From a virus, in IMG/VR virus record IMGVR_UViG_3300032954_000010, positions 1 through 64,000 of that record: DNA of 64,000 nucleotides; one strand, 5' to 3'. Shown here in pieces: positions 28,373 to 36,381 of the stretch; the stretch's first letter is position 1, and each line of letters opens with the position of its first letter. The position numbers were made by a program, and so were the translations under genes. The notes beneath the pieces were generated by a model. It searched no databases and had not been told where the DNA came from. It saw only the letters and a program-made list of their open reading frames with translations.

Positions 28373-28905
28373 TAAAAATATTGCCCCCGCAAAAATATTT
28401 GAAAGAGTGTTTTCGATATGATTCGAAAACAGGGAAATTATTTTGGAAAAAACGCCCACTTCGACATTTTGCAAATAGTAAGCTGTTTAAAATGTATAAC
28501 ACGAGATGGGCTAGTCGAGAAGCTTTGAATTTTAGTGAACCCGGAGACTATAAATATGGTTCGCTTGATGGCACGACTTTAGCGGCGCATCGTGTTATAT
28601 GGAAAATTGTAACGGGAGAAGAACCTCCAAGAATACTTGATCACAAAGATAGAGATAAACAAAATAATCGATTTAAAAATCTGCGAGCAGCCGATGGTTC
28701 ACAAAACGCGTTAAATCGCAATCTTACAAAAGCTAATACAAGCGGAAGAACCGGAGTCAGTTACAATAAAAGAGATCGTAAATGGCTTGTGCAGTTAGGG
28801 TTTAATTATAGGGTTCTTTTTGGCGGACTATTTAAAAATAAACAAGATGCTATTAAAGCGAGAAACACGCTTGAAAAGAAATTTTTTGGAGAATTTTCTC
28901 AATGA
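28369..28905 (+). CDS. HNH homing endonuclease with AP2-like domain
   Basis: 178 residues from a GTG overlapping the previous stop. Residues 1-40 have YLKECFRYDSKTGKLFWKK, typical of this family; the HNH core is AHRVIWKIVTGEEPPRILDH then KDRDKQNNRFKNLRAADGSQ; residues 125-178 (RTGVSYNKRDRKWLVQLGFN) form an AP2-like DNA-binding domain. The gene is strongly AT-rich and packed between two transferase genes with 4-base overlaps on both sides, as a free-standing mobile endonuclease. Confidence 0.85.
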   Translation: MIKILPPQKYLKECFRYDSKTGKLFWKKRPLRHFANSKLFKMYNTRWASREALNFSEPGDYKYGSLDGTTLAAHRVIWKIVTGEEPPRILDHKDRDKQNNRFKNLRAADGSQNALNRNLTKANTSGRTGVSYNKRDRKWLVQLGFNYRVLFGGLFKNKQDAIKARNTLEKKFFGEFSQ

Positions 28906-30206
28906 AAATGGCACTATCTTTGTTGACGGCTAATAAGCCCGAGCTGGTCGCCCAGTCGGCCAAGCCCTTGCTGGCGGGCGCTGTTGCTAATAAATATCAT
29001 CTGTTTGTCGTCGACGGATCGACCAGCGATGTAAACGAGCAGGCGATCTGGGATTTGACGTGGCCTGCCGGTCACATGCACGCCAATGTGCGCGGCGGTG
29101 CCGGAGCGGCCATCGTCTACGCGCTGAGCATGATGCTGGCGCACGAGGAGAACTACAGCCATGTGGCGCTCGTCGAAAGCGACGTGCTTCTTCTTGACGG
29201 CTGGCTCGATTGCCTTGATCTGTTTGATCTTGGCAGGACCGTTGGGCTCGAAGTGGGGGCTGTCAGCGCACGTTGCTACGTGGATCGAGTTCTATTCCAG
29301 GAAGATCGTTTTGCCGTGATGCACAATCTCGGCGCGGGGATGATCGTGCTGACGCGCGAGGCCGCGCGAATTGTGCTGGACACGTTCCGAACCGCATGGT
29401 CGACTGATAACCGCCGCATTTTTGCACAACTGGCGGGTCTCGATATCGGTTCGTTCTGGGCGTTCCGCACCAATGAGCATTATCTGACGGCAGATTGGCA
29501 TTGGGAAGCCGCGCTTGCGGCGCGTGGCTTGGCGGCCTTGGCCCTGACGCCTTCTCCGGTCGAGATGATCGGGCAAAATTCGCCCTTGGCCGAGCAGGGA
29601 TTGACGATTGCGACGGGACCGGTCGAGGAGCGGAGAGACAGTATTGCGTTGGGGGTCTATGCAAATCAGCTCGCGCGCGTCGGCTGCGCATCCCCGGATC
29701 AATTGTTGCTTTCTGTCGACACCAAATTTCATTTCGACCCCAACACTGGCACCCAGACAATCTTTCCGCATCAGATGGAAATGCTTGGCGGCAATTATTG
29801 GGGCGATTGGCGGTTACAGGAAGCGCGTGGATGGGGCACGTTTGCTTGGCGGGCCGGCGACGGCACCGGTTTGAAGGAAATCGAGCAGGCGACCCATGGA
29901 TTTTACACAAAGAACACGTTGAGCGTCCCTGTCTTCGGTCCCTGTGCCGTGCTCATGTCGGGCGGCAAGACCGGCGGTAAGATGGAAGTGATCGACATGC
30001 AATCCGGCTTCAAAGCCGCACCTGAACTGCCGCCGGAGGAAGGACACGGCGTTCTGCAATTGATGGTGCCGGGTGGCATGAATTATCGATCTTTGCGAAT
30101 CAACGCCTTGACGCCGGGTGTTGTCTTCTATGGCATCCAGTCGCGCGAAAAGCAGCCCTATCTGCCGAACATTTCCTTCAACCACTCGATGTTGCCGCCA
30201 GCATGA
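28902..30206 (+). CDS. Putative glycosyltransferase, GT-A-like
   Basis: 434 residues. N-terminal domain: MALSLLTANKPELVAQSAKP, LFVVDGSTSD, GGAGAAIVYALSMMLAHEEN and a VALVESDVLLLDGWLD acidic site (D-x-D-like). The layout matches a GT2-like GT-A fold. The C-terminal 200 residues (IFPHQMEMLGGNYWGDWRLQ, TKNTLSVPVFGPCAVLMSGG) are unlike standard transferases and may bind an acceptor. Family not certain. Confidence 0.6.
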   Translation: MKMALSLLTANKPELVAQSAKPLLAGAVANKYHLFVVDGSTSDVNEQAIWDLTWPAGHMHANVRGGAGAAIVYALSMMLAHEENYSHVALVESDVLLLDGWLDCLDLFDLGRTVGLEVGAVSARCYVDRVLFQEDRFAVMHNLGAGMIVLTREAARIVLDTFRTAWSTDNRRIFAQLAGLDIGSFWAFRTNEHYLTADWHWEAALAARGLAALALTPSPVEMIGQNSPLAEQGLTIATGPVEERRDSIALGVYANQLARVGCASPDQLLLSVDTKFHFDPNTGTQTIFPHQMEMLGGNYWGDWRLQEARGWGTFAWRAGDGTGLKEIEQATHGFYTKNTLSVPVFGPCAVLMSGGKTGGKMEVIDMQSGFKAAPELPPEEGHGVLQLMVPGGMNYRSLRINALTPGVVFYGIQSREKQPYLPNISFNHSMLPPA

Positions 30207-32227
30207 TGATACGCGCTTTGATTACCGGCATAACCGGCATGGTCGGCTCGCATCTGGCTGACTATCTGCTCGCCAACACCGGCTGGAATATCTATGGCAT
30301 GACGCGATGGCGCAGCCCGCTCGCCAATCTAGAACAGCATTTTGGTCGCATCGAGAAAGGCGACCGGTTGTTCCTGCTCAATGGCGATCTGCGCGATAGT
30401 TCGTCGCTGCGTCATGTCGTGCAAACCGCGCGCCCCGATTTTGTCTTTCATCTTGCCGCTCAATCGTTCCCGCAGACCAGCTTCAAATCGCCGATCGATA
30501 CCTACGAGACCAACATCATCGGTACTTGCCGCCTGTTGGAGACACTGTGGGAGTATGTGCCGGACGCGACCATTCATGTCTGCGCCTCGTCGGAAGTCTT
30601 CGGTCGCGTATCCAAGGACGAGATACCGATCCACGAGGATTGCCGGTTTCATCCAGCCTCGCCTTATGCCATCTCCAAATGTGGGACCGATCTGATCGGG
30701 CGCTTCTATGCCGAGGCTTACGGCATGAACGTACAGACGACACGGCTGTTTAGTCACAGTGTTAGTCGTTGGACACCAGTTATTTTGCGCGATAGTTGTA
30801 GCGGTTTAATTGATATAAAATATATTTCAGAATTACGAGAAGCTGGGAAACGTGGAGGATATTTTTCAGGCCGATTCTTGGAAGATGGTACACAACTTTG
30901 GGATTTCACGCGGCATAATCTTGAAGTATGGAATAACGGATGCTGGACAAAAATAAAACATCTGTCGTGCCACCCAATTCGAAATAACAAGATGCTTGAA
31001 ATTGCCACTCGTTCGGGCTCTGTTGACGTAACTGATAATCATTCTGTGATAGGAATGGAAGGACAAGAACTCGTTGCAGCAAATTTGGCGAAAGGAGACA
31101 AGCTAAAAGTTACTGAATTGCCAATTTCAGAGGAAACCGATTTGCCTGAAGAACTGGCATGGTTGTACGGTTTTTTTGTTTCGGAAGGTTGTTTGACTCA
31201 TGGGAAAATTAGAATTGATAATAAGAAAAAAGAATTGCTTGATCGTTGTCGATCCGCGCTATTAAAATTTTTAGCGTGTGATTCTTACTATACTACAGGT
31301 CGTCACGGCGTACTACGAATTACAGTCAGAAAACCTGAGCGCTTTGTTCAATATTTTATCGATTGTTATGCTAAGGATCACAATAAGCGTATCCCAAAAA
31401 TTATTTTGAACGCTTCTCACAAGGCAAAATTAGCTTTTTTACGAGGATACAATGCTGGGGATGGACGATTAAATCATCCTACTTTGGTTAGTGAATTTTT
31501 AGATTTTAAAACAAAATCGCCCATTTTAGCGATGGGTCTTTTCGTTTTGGCGGAAGAAGTTTTGCGTGTTCGAGTAAGATTAACAATCGAACATCGAGCG
31601 CAAGCCCGTTATTATGGAGTACGACCGCTGAATCAAGTAGTAAGCGGAAAAGGCAAACACCTTCTCAGAGATTCGAATGAGATAATTAAAATTACGGAAC
31701 TTCCATACGAAGGTGAAGTATGGGATTTTGAAACAGAGAACCACTGGTTTAACGCAGGAATTGGCGGGTTGATAGTGCATAACACAGGGCCGCGCCGCGG
31801 CGATGTCTTTGTCGAGTCGTCGTTCGCCAAGCAAATCGTGATGATCGAGCGCGGCTTGATCGAGCCGGTGATCCGCGTCGGCAATCTCAACTCGATGCGG
31901 ACCTGGCTCGATGTGCGTGACGTGACGCGAGCTTACCACTTGCTGCTGACCAAGGACCCCATTATTGGCGCTTATTACAACATCGGCGGCGAGTATTCGT
32001 GTACGGTCGGCGATATGCTTAACGCGCTGCTGGGCATGACGGACGTGAAACCGCGCATCGAGCAGGACCCGGCGCGCATGCGGCCCATCGATGCCGACCT
32101 GCAAATTCCAAACACGCTCAAATTCCGTAAGCATACCGGCTGGCAGCCTGAGATTCCCTTCCGGCAGACCGTGCAGGACCTGCTTGACTATTGGCGCAAC
32201 AACAAGATTCCGGTGCTGTACCGATGA
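30203..32227 (+). CDS. GDP-mannose 4,6-dehydratase interrupted by an intein
   Basis: 674 residues including a 342-residue intein; the spliced enzyme would be about 332. Extein N-part: TGITGMVGSHLADYL (Gly-rich NAD site), LAAQSF, SSEVFGR, and the catalytic Y-x-x-x-K in SPYAISKCGTDLIG. The C-part restarts TGPRRGDVFVESSFAKQIVM and has the substrate region RTWLDVRDVTRAYHLLL. The intein lies between His in LFSH and Thr in TGPRRG, the family's conserved R-x-F-N-H-x-x-x-R-R-G loop. The product oxidises GDP-mannose to GDP-4-keto-6-deoxymannose. Start overlaps the previous stop (ATGATG). Confidence 0.9.
   Translation: MMIRALITGITGMVGSHLADYLLANTGWNIYGMTRWRSPLANLEQHFGRIEKGDRLFLLNGDLRDSSSLRHVVQTARPDFVFHLAAQSFPQTSFKSPIDTYETNIIGTCRLLETLWEYVPDATIHVCASSEVFGRVSKDEIPIHEDCRFHPASPYAISKCGTDLIGRFYAEAYGMNVQTTRLFSHSVSRWTPVILRDSCSGLIDIKYISELREAGKRGGYFSGRFLEDGTQLWDFTRHNLEVWNNGCWTKIKHLSCHPIRNNKMLEIATRSGSVDVTDNHSVIGMEGQELVAANLAKGDKLKVTELPISEETDLPEELAWLYGFFVSEGCLTHGKIRIDNKKKELLDRCRSALLKFLACDSYYTTGRHGVLRITVRKPERFVQYFIDCYAKDHNKRIPKIILNASHKAKLAFLRGYNAGDGRLNHPTLVSEFLDFKTKSPILAMGLFVLAEEVLRVRVRLTIEHRAQARYYGVRPLNQVVSGKGKHLLRDSNEIIKITELPYEGEVWDFETENHWFNAGIGGLIVHNTGPRRGDVFVESSFAKQIVMIERGLIEPVIRVGNLNSMRTWLDVRDVTRAYHLLLTKDPIIGAYYNIGGEYSCTVGDMLNALLGMTDVKPRIEQDPARMRPIDADLQIPNTLKFRKHTGWQPEIPFRQTVQDLLDYWRNNKIPVLYR
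30758..31783 (+). mobile_element. Intein with LAGLIDADG endonuclease domain
   Basis: 342 residues, in frame. Block A: SVSRWTPVILRD (Ser1). Block B: VDVTDNHSVIG (T-x-x-H). Endonuclease motifs: ELAWLYGFFVSEGCL near 31155 and KLAFLRGYNAGDGRL near 31425. Block F: GEVWDFETENHWFNAG; block G: GLIVHN, ending in His-Asn, followed by Thr (+1). All residues needed for splicing are present, with hydroxyl nucleophiles at both ends. The DNA is far more AT-rich than the flanking gene, as expected of a recent arrival. Confidence 0.92.
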
Positions 32228-32559
32228 CATGGAAAGTATACCTAGAAAATTTAGTTAATTTCGGCCAGCTTGGTTATCGTATGTACGTTGGCAAAAAAAA
32301 TGCCGATGGAACAAGTGACTTTTTATTTGGCCCTTCAATTATACATTTGGAGGCAAATCATTTTATCCCGCAAGAAAAAGCCTTTTTGGATGACAGTGGA
32401 CCTTATCGAGTAGACGTTAGAAATTTTTTACAAGCGATGTCAGATACCGCATGGGAAATCGGTATAAAACCCAAACAAATTGAAGACAATTCTAACGAAT
32501 TAAAAGCAACCAAGTATCATCTTGAGGATATGCGACAACTGGCGGGTATAAAGAAATGA
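32224..32559 (+). CDS. AT-rich hypothetical protein
   Basis: 111 residues from an ATG overlapping the previous stop. It has NFGQLGYRMYVGKKNADGTS, SIIHLEANHFIPQEKAFLDD and a helical end (KYHLEDMRQLAGIKK). AT-rich like the intein and HNH genes, but no nuclease motif is seen. Unknown. Confidence 0.5.
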   Translation: MTWKVYLENLVNFGQLGYRMYVGKKNADGTSDFLFGPSIIHLEANHFIPQEKAFLDDSGPYRVDVRNFLQAMSDTAWEIGIKPKQIEDNSNELKATKYHLEDMRQLAGIKK

Positions 32560-32981
32560 CCGAACGTAAATATCTGCCGACGTTGGCTGAATTGATCGAT
32601 CGTTTGAGCATCATCATGCTCAAAAGCATTTTCATTTCTGAAAATCGGCAGGCATACCGCGAGGAAATGGCGCTGATTGAGCATGATATCGGGGCACTGC
32701 TCGCTGGTAAGCAACTTGGCGCTCTCGATGTTCGTGCCATCATGGCGATCATGCTGACGAACAGATTCATATGGGAAAATGAAAGTCGAGCGCGCGCCGG
32801 AGGGGATGACCAGGATAAATTGCTAAAACTTACGCATTCCGTTAACGGCGCCCGCAATACCGCCAAGAACGTTTTATCGAAGCGGCTTGGCGATCGGCTC
32901 GACTTAAAAATTGACTGCCTTGCCGCGAACTTGCCGCCGGAATTTGGCAAATGGCAGATATTTGAGGAGGGCGAGGTATGA
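32556..32981 (+). CDS. Sugar-cluster helical protein, unknown role
   Basis: 141 residues, overlapping both neighbours by 4 bases. Residues 6-45 (YLPTLAELIDRLSIIMLKSI, then EEMALIEHDIGALLAG) and 68-141 are helical. The E-L-I-D-R-L-S-I pattern recalls short proteins seen beside sugar-nucleotide genes. I cannot assign a reaction. Coupled expression ties it to the dehydratase and epimerase. Confidence 0.5.
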   Translation: MTERKYLPTLAELIDRLSIIMLKSIFISENRQAYREEMALIEHDIGALLAGKQLGALDVRAIMAIMLTNRFIWENESRARAGGDDQDKLLKLTHSVNGARNTAKNVLSKRLGDRLDLKIDCLAANLPPEFGKWQIFEEGEV

Positions 32982-33952
32982 AACGCGCCCTCGTTCTCGG
33001 AGCCTCGGGGCTGATCGGCTCACATCTCGTGACCCGGCTCAAGGAAGACGGCTATAACGTCGTCGGCGTATCTCGAAGTCGCCCCTTGATGAACGACGCC
33101 GACGAATATATCGAGGTCGATCTGCGCGCCGTGTCGCCGTCCGATACGCTTTTCAAGGGTGTCGATCGCCTCTATCAGCTCGCCTGCGAGGTCGGCGGCA
33201 TTGGCTACATTGCTGATAAGGCCAATGAAGTCGAGATGTTGCGCAACTCGACTCAGATCGACATGGCGGTGCTCGAAGCTTGTCGTTATCAGCAATTGCG
33301 CGGGCGGCGGTCGCCCAAGATTTTTTTTGCCTCGTCGGCTTGCGTCTACAATAAGCCAAACAAGCGGTTTTATGCCGAGAGCGACGCCTATCCGGCCAAC
33401 TGCGCCAATGAGTTCGCGTGGCAGAAACTGTTTGCCGAACGGCTTTATCAGGCTTACGCGCGCAATTGCGGCATGGACATTCGTATCGGCCGCCTGTTCA
33501 ACACCTACGGTATCGGCATGGCCTGGCAAGGCGGGCGCGAGAAGTCGGTGGCGGCACTTTGCCGCAAGATCGCAGAGGCCGAGGATAATGGCGTCATCGA
33601 GGTCTGGGGCAGCGGCGAGCAGACGCGCTCCTACATGCACGTCGACGATGCCGTGGAGGGCATATGCCGCTTGATGGATTATCCGGCGCCGAACGCGGGC
33701 GAGCCTTTGAACATCGGGCCGACGCAGGAAGTCACCATCAAGGACCTGATTCGCACGATCAGCGCCATTGCCGGCAAGCATGTCTTTTCCCGCTTCGGCG
33801 ACGGCCCTTCGGGCGTATCCAAGATTTGCTCGGATAATGCATGGATCAGGACAAAACTGCATTGGCAGCCGGAAATCCCGATTGAGGAAGGGCTGAAAGA
33901 GGTCTATCCGTGGATCGAAAAACAAGTGCTTGACTTGCGTACGCAAACGTAA
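32978..33952 (+). CDS. NDP-sugar epimerase, GDP-mannose 3,5-epimerase-like
   Basis: 324 residues. NAD site RALVLGASGLIGSHLV, EVGGIGYIADK, SSACVYNKPNKR, then EFAWQKLFAERLYQAY, GRLFNTYGIGMAW and YMHVDDAVEGICRL. The active-site Y-x-x-x-K of extended short-chain enzymes would fall on F-A-W-Q-K, so the Tyr is Phe (TTC for TAC). Retained: Lys and the SSA Ser/Thr region. Family members epimerise or reduce GDP-4-keto sugars. With Phe it may be slower or bind without acting, unless another residue takes over. Function uncertain. Confidence 0.75.
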   Translation: MKRALVLGASGLIGSHLVTRLKEDGYNVVGVSRSRPLMNDADEYIEVDLRAVSPSDTLFKGVDRLYQLACEVGGIGYIADKANEVEMLRNSTQIDMAVLEACRYQQLRGRRSPKIFFASSACVYNKPNKRFYAESDAYPANCANEFAWQKLFAERLYQAYARNCGMDIRIGRLFNTYGIGMAWQGGREKSVAALCRKIAEAEDNGVIEVWGSGEQTRSYMHVDDAVEGICRLMDYPAPNAGEPLNIGPTQEVTIKDLIRTISAIAGKHVFSRFGDGPSGVSKICSDNAWIRTKLHWQPEIPIEEGLKEVYPWIEKQVLDLRTQT

Positions 33953-33958
33953 TACGTT
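33930..33958 (+). promoter_or_regulatory. Promoter for lipoprotein and recombinase
   Basis: GTGCTTGACT (-35 at 33930-33935), 17 bases, TACGTT (33953-33958), partly inside the epimerase gene. Confidence 0.6.
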
Positions 33959-33971
33959 ATAGGAGTTGTCC

Positions 33972-34076
33972 ATGCGTCTCGTTCTCGCGATCCTGATCTG
34001 CACGCTGTTGACCGGTTGTGTCGACGGCAGCACCGGTAAGTTCTTCATCTGCGGGGTAACGACGCATTGTAAATAA
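33972..34076 (+). CDS. Small lipoprotein
   Basis: 34 residues from an ATG behind TAGGAG. It reads MRLVLAILICTLLTGCVDGS, with a lipobox (LLTGC) cut before Cys; the mature part has only 19 residues with two further Cys. It could be an entry-exclusion factor or, much less likely, an outer spanin. It is separated from the lysis genes. Confidence 0.6.
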   Translation: MRLVLAILICTLLTGCVDGSTGKFFICGVTTHCK

Positions 34077-34087
34077 TGGAGGGGGTC

Positions 34088-34801
34088 ATGCTGCTCGGAT
34101 ATGCCCGCGTTTCCACGACCGAACAGGCCGCCGACAACCGCTACTCGCTGGAAGGCCAGGAAAAGATCATCCGCGGCTACGCGATGGCCAAGGGTTTCAG
34201 CCAGTTCGATACCGCCGTCTATATCGATCCGGGCATCAGCGCCTCGATCCCCTTGCGCAACCGGCCGAACGGCAAGAAGCTTCTGGAAGACGCCAAGCAC
34301 GGCGATACCATTATTGCCTCGAAACTCGACCGCATGTTCCGCTCGGCTTCCGACGCGCTCAACATGGCAGAGATTTTCAAGGAAAAGGGCATCGATCTCG
34401 TGCTGTTCGATCTCGGCTCCGAACCGATCAATGCCAGCGGCCTGGCGCAGTTTTTCTTCACCATTATCGCCGCCGTGGCGCAACTTGAACGAACCCTCAT
34501 TCGCGAAAGGATGATCGGTGGCAAGAAAGCGAAGAAAGCGAAAGGCGGCCATATCGGCGGGAAGACGCCTTACGGATACCGAGTTGTTGGCCAAGGTCGC
34601 GACGCTCGGCTCGAAGCGGTTGAGGAAGAACAAAGGGTTATTGCAAAGGTTAAGGAGATCGTCAGTGATCGGCCTTATCTCACGTCGTCATACACCAAGA
34701 GCCTGCTCGATGAAGCGGGGATGACGGCGCGCAACGGCAAACCATTCTACACCATGCAGGTCCGGCGCATCATCGATCAGGTGCTCAGTGCTCCTCACTG
34801 A
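34088..34801 (+). CDS. Small serine recombinase (resolvase/invertase family)
   Basis: 237 residues from an ATG with GGAGGGGG upstream; an ATG 12 bases before is possible but lacks this spacing. Catalytic region: LGYARVSTTEQAADN (Ser nucleophile), LDRMFRSASDALNM and INASGLAQFFFTIIAAVAQL. The linker E helix (LERTLIRERMIGGKKAKK) is followed by GGHIGGKTPYGYRV and a C-terminal DNA-binding helix set (YTKSLLDEAGMTARNGKPFY). It is too short for a large serine integrase. It may resolve multimers, invert a segment, or integrate in a limited way. Confidence 0.85.
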   Translation: MLLGYARVSTTEQAADNRYSLEGQEKIIRGYAMAKGFSQFDTAVYIDPGISASIPLRNRPNGKKLLEDAKHGDTIIASKLDRMFRSASDALNMAEIFKEKGIDLVLFDLGSEPINASGLAQFFFTIIAAVAQLERTLIRERMIGGKKAKKAKGGHIGGKTPYGYRVVGQGRDARLEAVEEEQRVIAKVKEIVSDRPYLTSSYTKSLLDEAGMTARNGKPFYTMQVRRIIDQVLSAPH

Positions 34802-34817
34802 TTTCGAACTGGAGTGC

Positions 34818-34994
34818 ATGCGGGTTTGCACGCACTGCCGGAAAGCCAAGGAAATGGAAGAAGCGAAGCAACCGGGACACTCGCTGCGCTATCGCAAAGA
34901 TACCGGCGAATGGGTCCACGATTTCGTGCGCGGCGAGATGTTTCAACACGTTTATTGCGTGGCTACTCCACTGAGGAAAACGCATCGTGGGTGA
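34818..34994 (+). CDS. Small Cys-rich protein
   Basis: 58 residues from an ATG with GGAG 5 bases upstream. It reads MRVCTHCRKAKEMEEAKQPG and later HDFVRGEMFQHVYCVATPLR. A CxxC with later His and Cys could bind zinc. Starts just after the recombinase and overlaps the next start. Unknown. Confidence 0.5.
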   Translation: MRVCTHCRKAKEMEEAKQPGHSLRYRKDTGEWVHDFVRGEMFQHVYCVATPLRKTHRG

Positions 34995-36381
34995 CAGAAA
35001 AACGGCCGAGTTGCTGTTCAATCAGGCTGTGACGAGCGCCAACGACCGCTCCAAGCCTGAGTATCTTCAACACGCCTACCAACTTTTTTGCTCGGCGGTC
35101 TACACCGACCCGACATGGGCCACCGCGTTGTACCAAGCCGGCAATAATGCTTCCGATCTCAACCATTACCCCGCTGCTCTTGCCTGCTGGCGCCGCGCGC
35201 TCGAATGCGAGATGCCGGATACCGGTGAGCAGAACGCGACCGAGGCGGCGCGCGGCAAGGTAATGTGCAATCTCGGCTGGCGCCTGGAATCCATCGGCGA
35301 GACGATGGAAGCGCTGGAGTGGAGCGAACGGGCCGTCAAGGTCGATCCCGAGCTGTCTTTTGCGTGGCTTAATCTGTCGATCGTGCAGACACGGCTTGGT
35401 CGTTTGGAGGAAGCTGTCAAGTCGGCGCGCAGGGCGCACGAGATGTCGCCCGACGATGCGAACATTGAGATGGGTTTGGCGTTTGCGCTGCTGTTCAACC
35501 GCAATCTGGCCGAAGGCTTCAAGCATTTCGAATCGCGGTGGAGCGCCAAGCTGGTCAATTTCACCAAATATCCTTATGAGAAGTGGCTGGGCGAGCCCGG
35601 CAAGACGTTGTTTTTGGTCTCGGATCAGGGGCTCGGCGATACGCTCAGCATGTGTCGGTTCTTGCGCGAGACATGCAGGCGCTCACGCTATGTGCATGCC
35701 GCCGTGCATCCCGAATTGTTGCGGCTGTTGCAGTATGTCATGCTCGACGTGACCAATCTCAATCTGCTGCCGCAGCCCTGTACGTTCCCGGCGGCGGATG
35801 CCTGGACGACCTTCGTCAGCCTGCCGTTTGCCTTGGGCCTGACCGACGAGGAGATTAGGAACACGCCGCAGATCGAGTACGAAGCGCCGCGCAGCAACGC
35901 CAAGCAATGGAAGATGCCGGACAGGAAACTCCACATTGGCATCACCTGGCGCGGCTCGGCATTGAACGAGATGAACGAGTGGCGCTCCATTCCGCTGATG
36001 CAATTCCTGGATTTGTACAAGGTGCCGGGTGTGCAGCTTTACAGTTTGCAGGTTGACGCCAACAAGCAGCAACTGCACGACTTTGGCTGTGCGCCAATAA
36101 TTAAAGATTTGTCAGGTTATATTCGGGACATCACCGATACCTGTTCCTTCTTGCGCGATCTCGATCTGGTGGTAGGCTGCGACTCGGCACTCGGTCACAT
36201 CTGTACCATGATGCGCAAGGAATACTGGCTCGGCTATGCTTGGATGGCGCGCGATTATCGGGTTGGGTTCGACGGCTCCGACCAGCTCTGGTCGAAGTAC
36301 AAGGTGTTCAGTCAAGGGCCGGATCGGCAGTGGAAGCCGGTATTCGATCAGATGGTTGAGGCGTTGAAAAAGCGTGTATGA
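34987..36381 (+). CDS. TPR protein with glycosyltransferase-like C-terminus
   Basis: 464 residues, GTG start behind GAGG. Residues 20-190 hold TPR repeats (WATALYQAGNNASDLNHYPA, CNLGWRLESIGETMEALEWS, AWLNLSIVQTRLGRLEEAVK). Residues 200-460 resemble the GT9/GT41-like domain that follows TPRs in bacterial and phage proteins (LFLVSDQGLGDTLSMCRFLR, LVVGCDSALGHICTMMRKEY). It would transfer a sugar to a protein or glycan. Third transferase-like gene in the region. Confidence 0.7.
   Translation: MGDRKTAELLFNQAVTSANDRSKPEYLQHAYQLFCSAVYTDPTWATALYQAGNNASDLNHYPAALACWRRALECEMPDTGEQNATEAARGKVMCNLGWRLESIGETMEALEWSERAVKVDPELSFAWLNLSIVQTRLGRLEEAVKSARRAHEMSPDDANIEMGLAFALLFNRNLAEGFKHFESRWSAKLVNFTKYPYEKWLGEPGKTLFLVSDQGLGDTLSMCRFLRETCRRSRYVHAAVHPELLRLLQYVMLDVTNLNLLPQPCTFPAADAWTTFVSLPFALGLTDEEIRNTPQIEYEAPRSNAKQWKMPDRKLHIGITWRGSALNEMNEWRSIPLMQFLDLYKVPGVQLYSLQVDANKQQLHDFGCAPIIKDLSGYIRDITDTCSFLRDLDLVVGCDSALGHICTMMRKEYWLGYAWMARDYRVGFDGSDQLWSKYKVFSQGPDRQWKPVFDQMVEALKKRV

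Noticed and set aside
33972-34076. Lipoprotein as outer spanin for the coiled-coil protein at 25765
   Set aside because: It is 8 kb away under its own promoter and too short for a typical partner; possible but unsupported.
34088-34801. Large serine integrase
   Set aside because: The protein is 237 residues; the zinc and coiled-coil parts of large serine integrases (over 450 residues) are missing.
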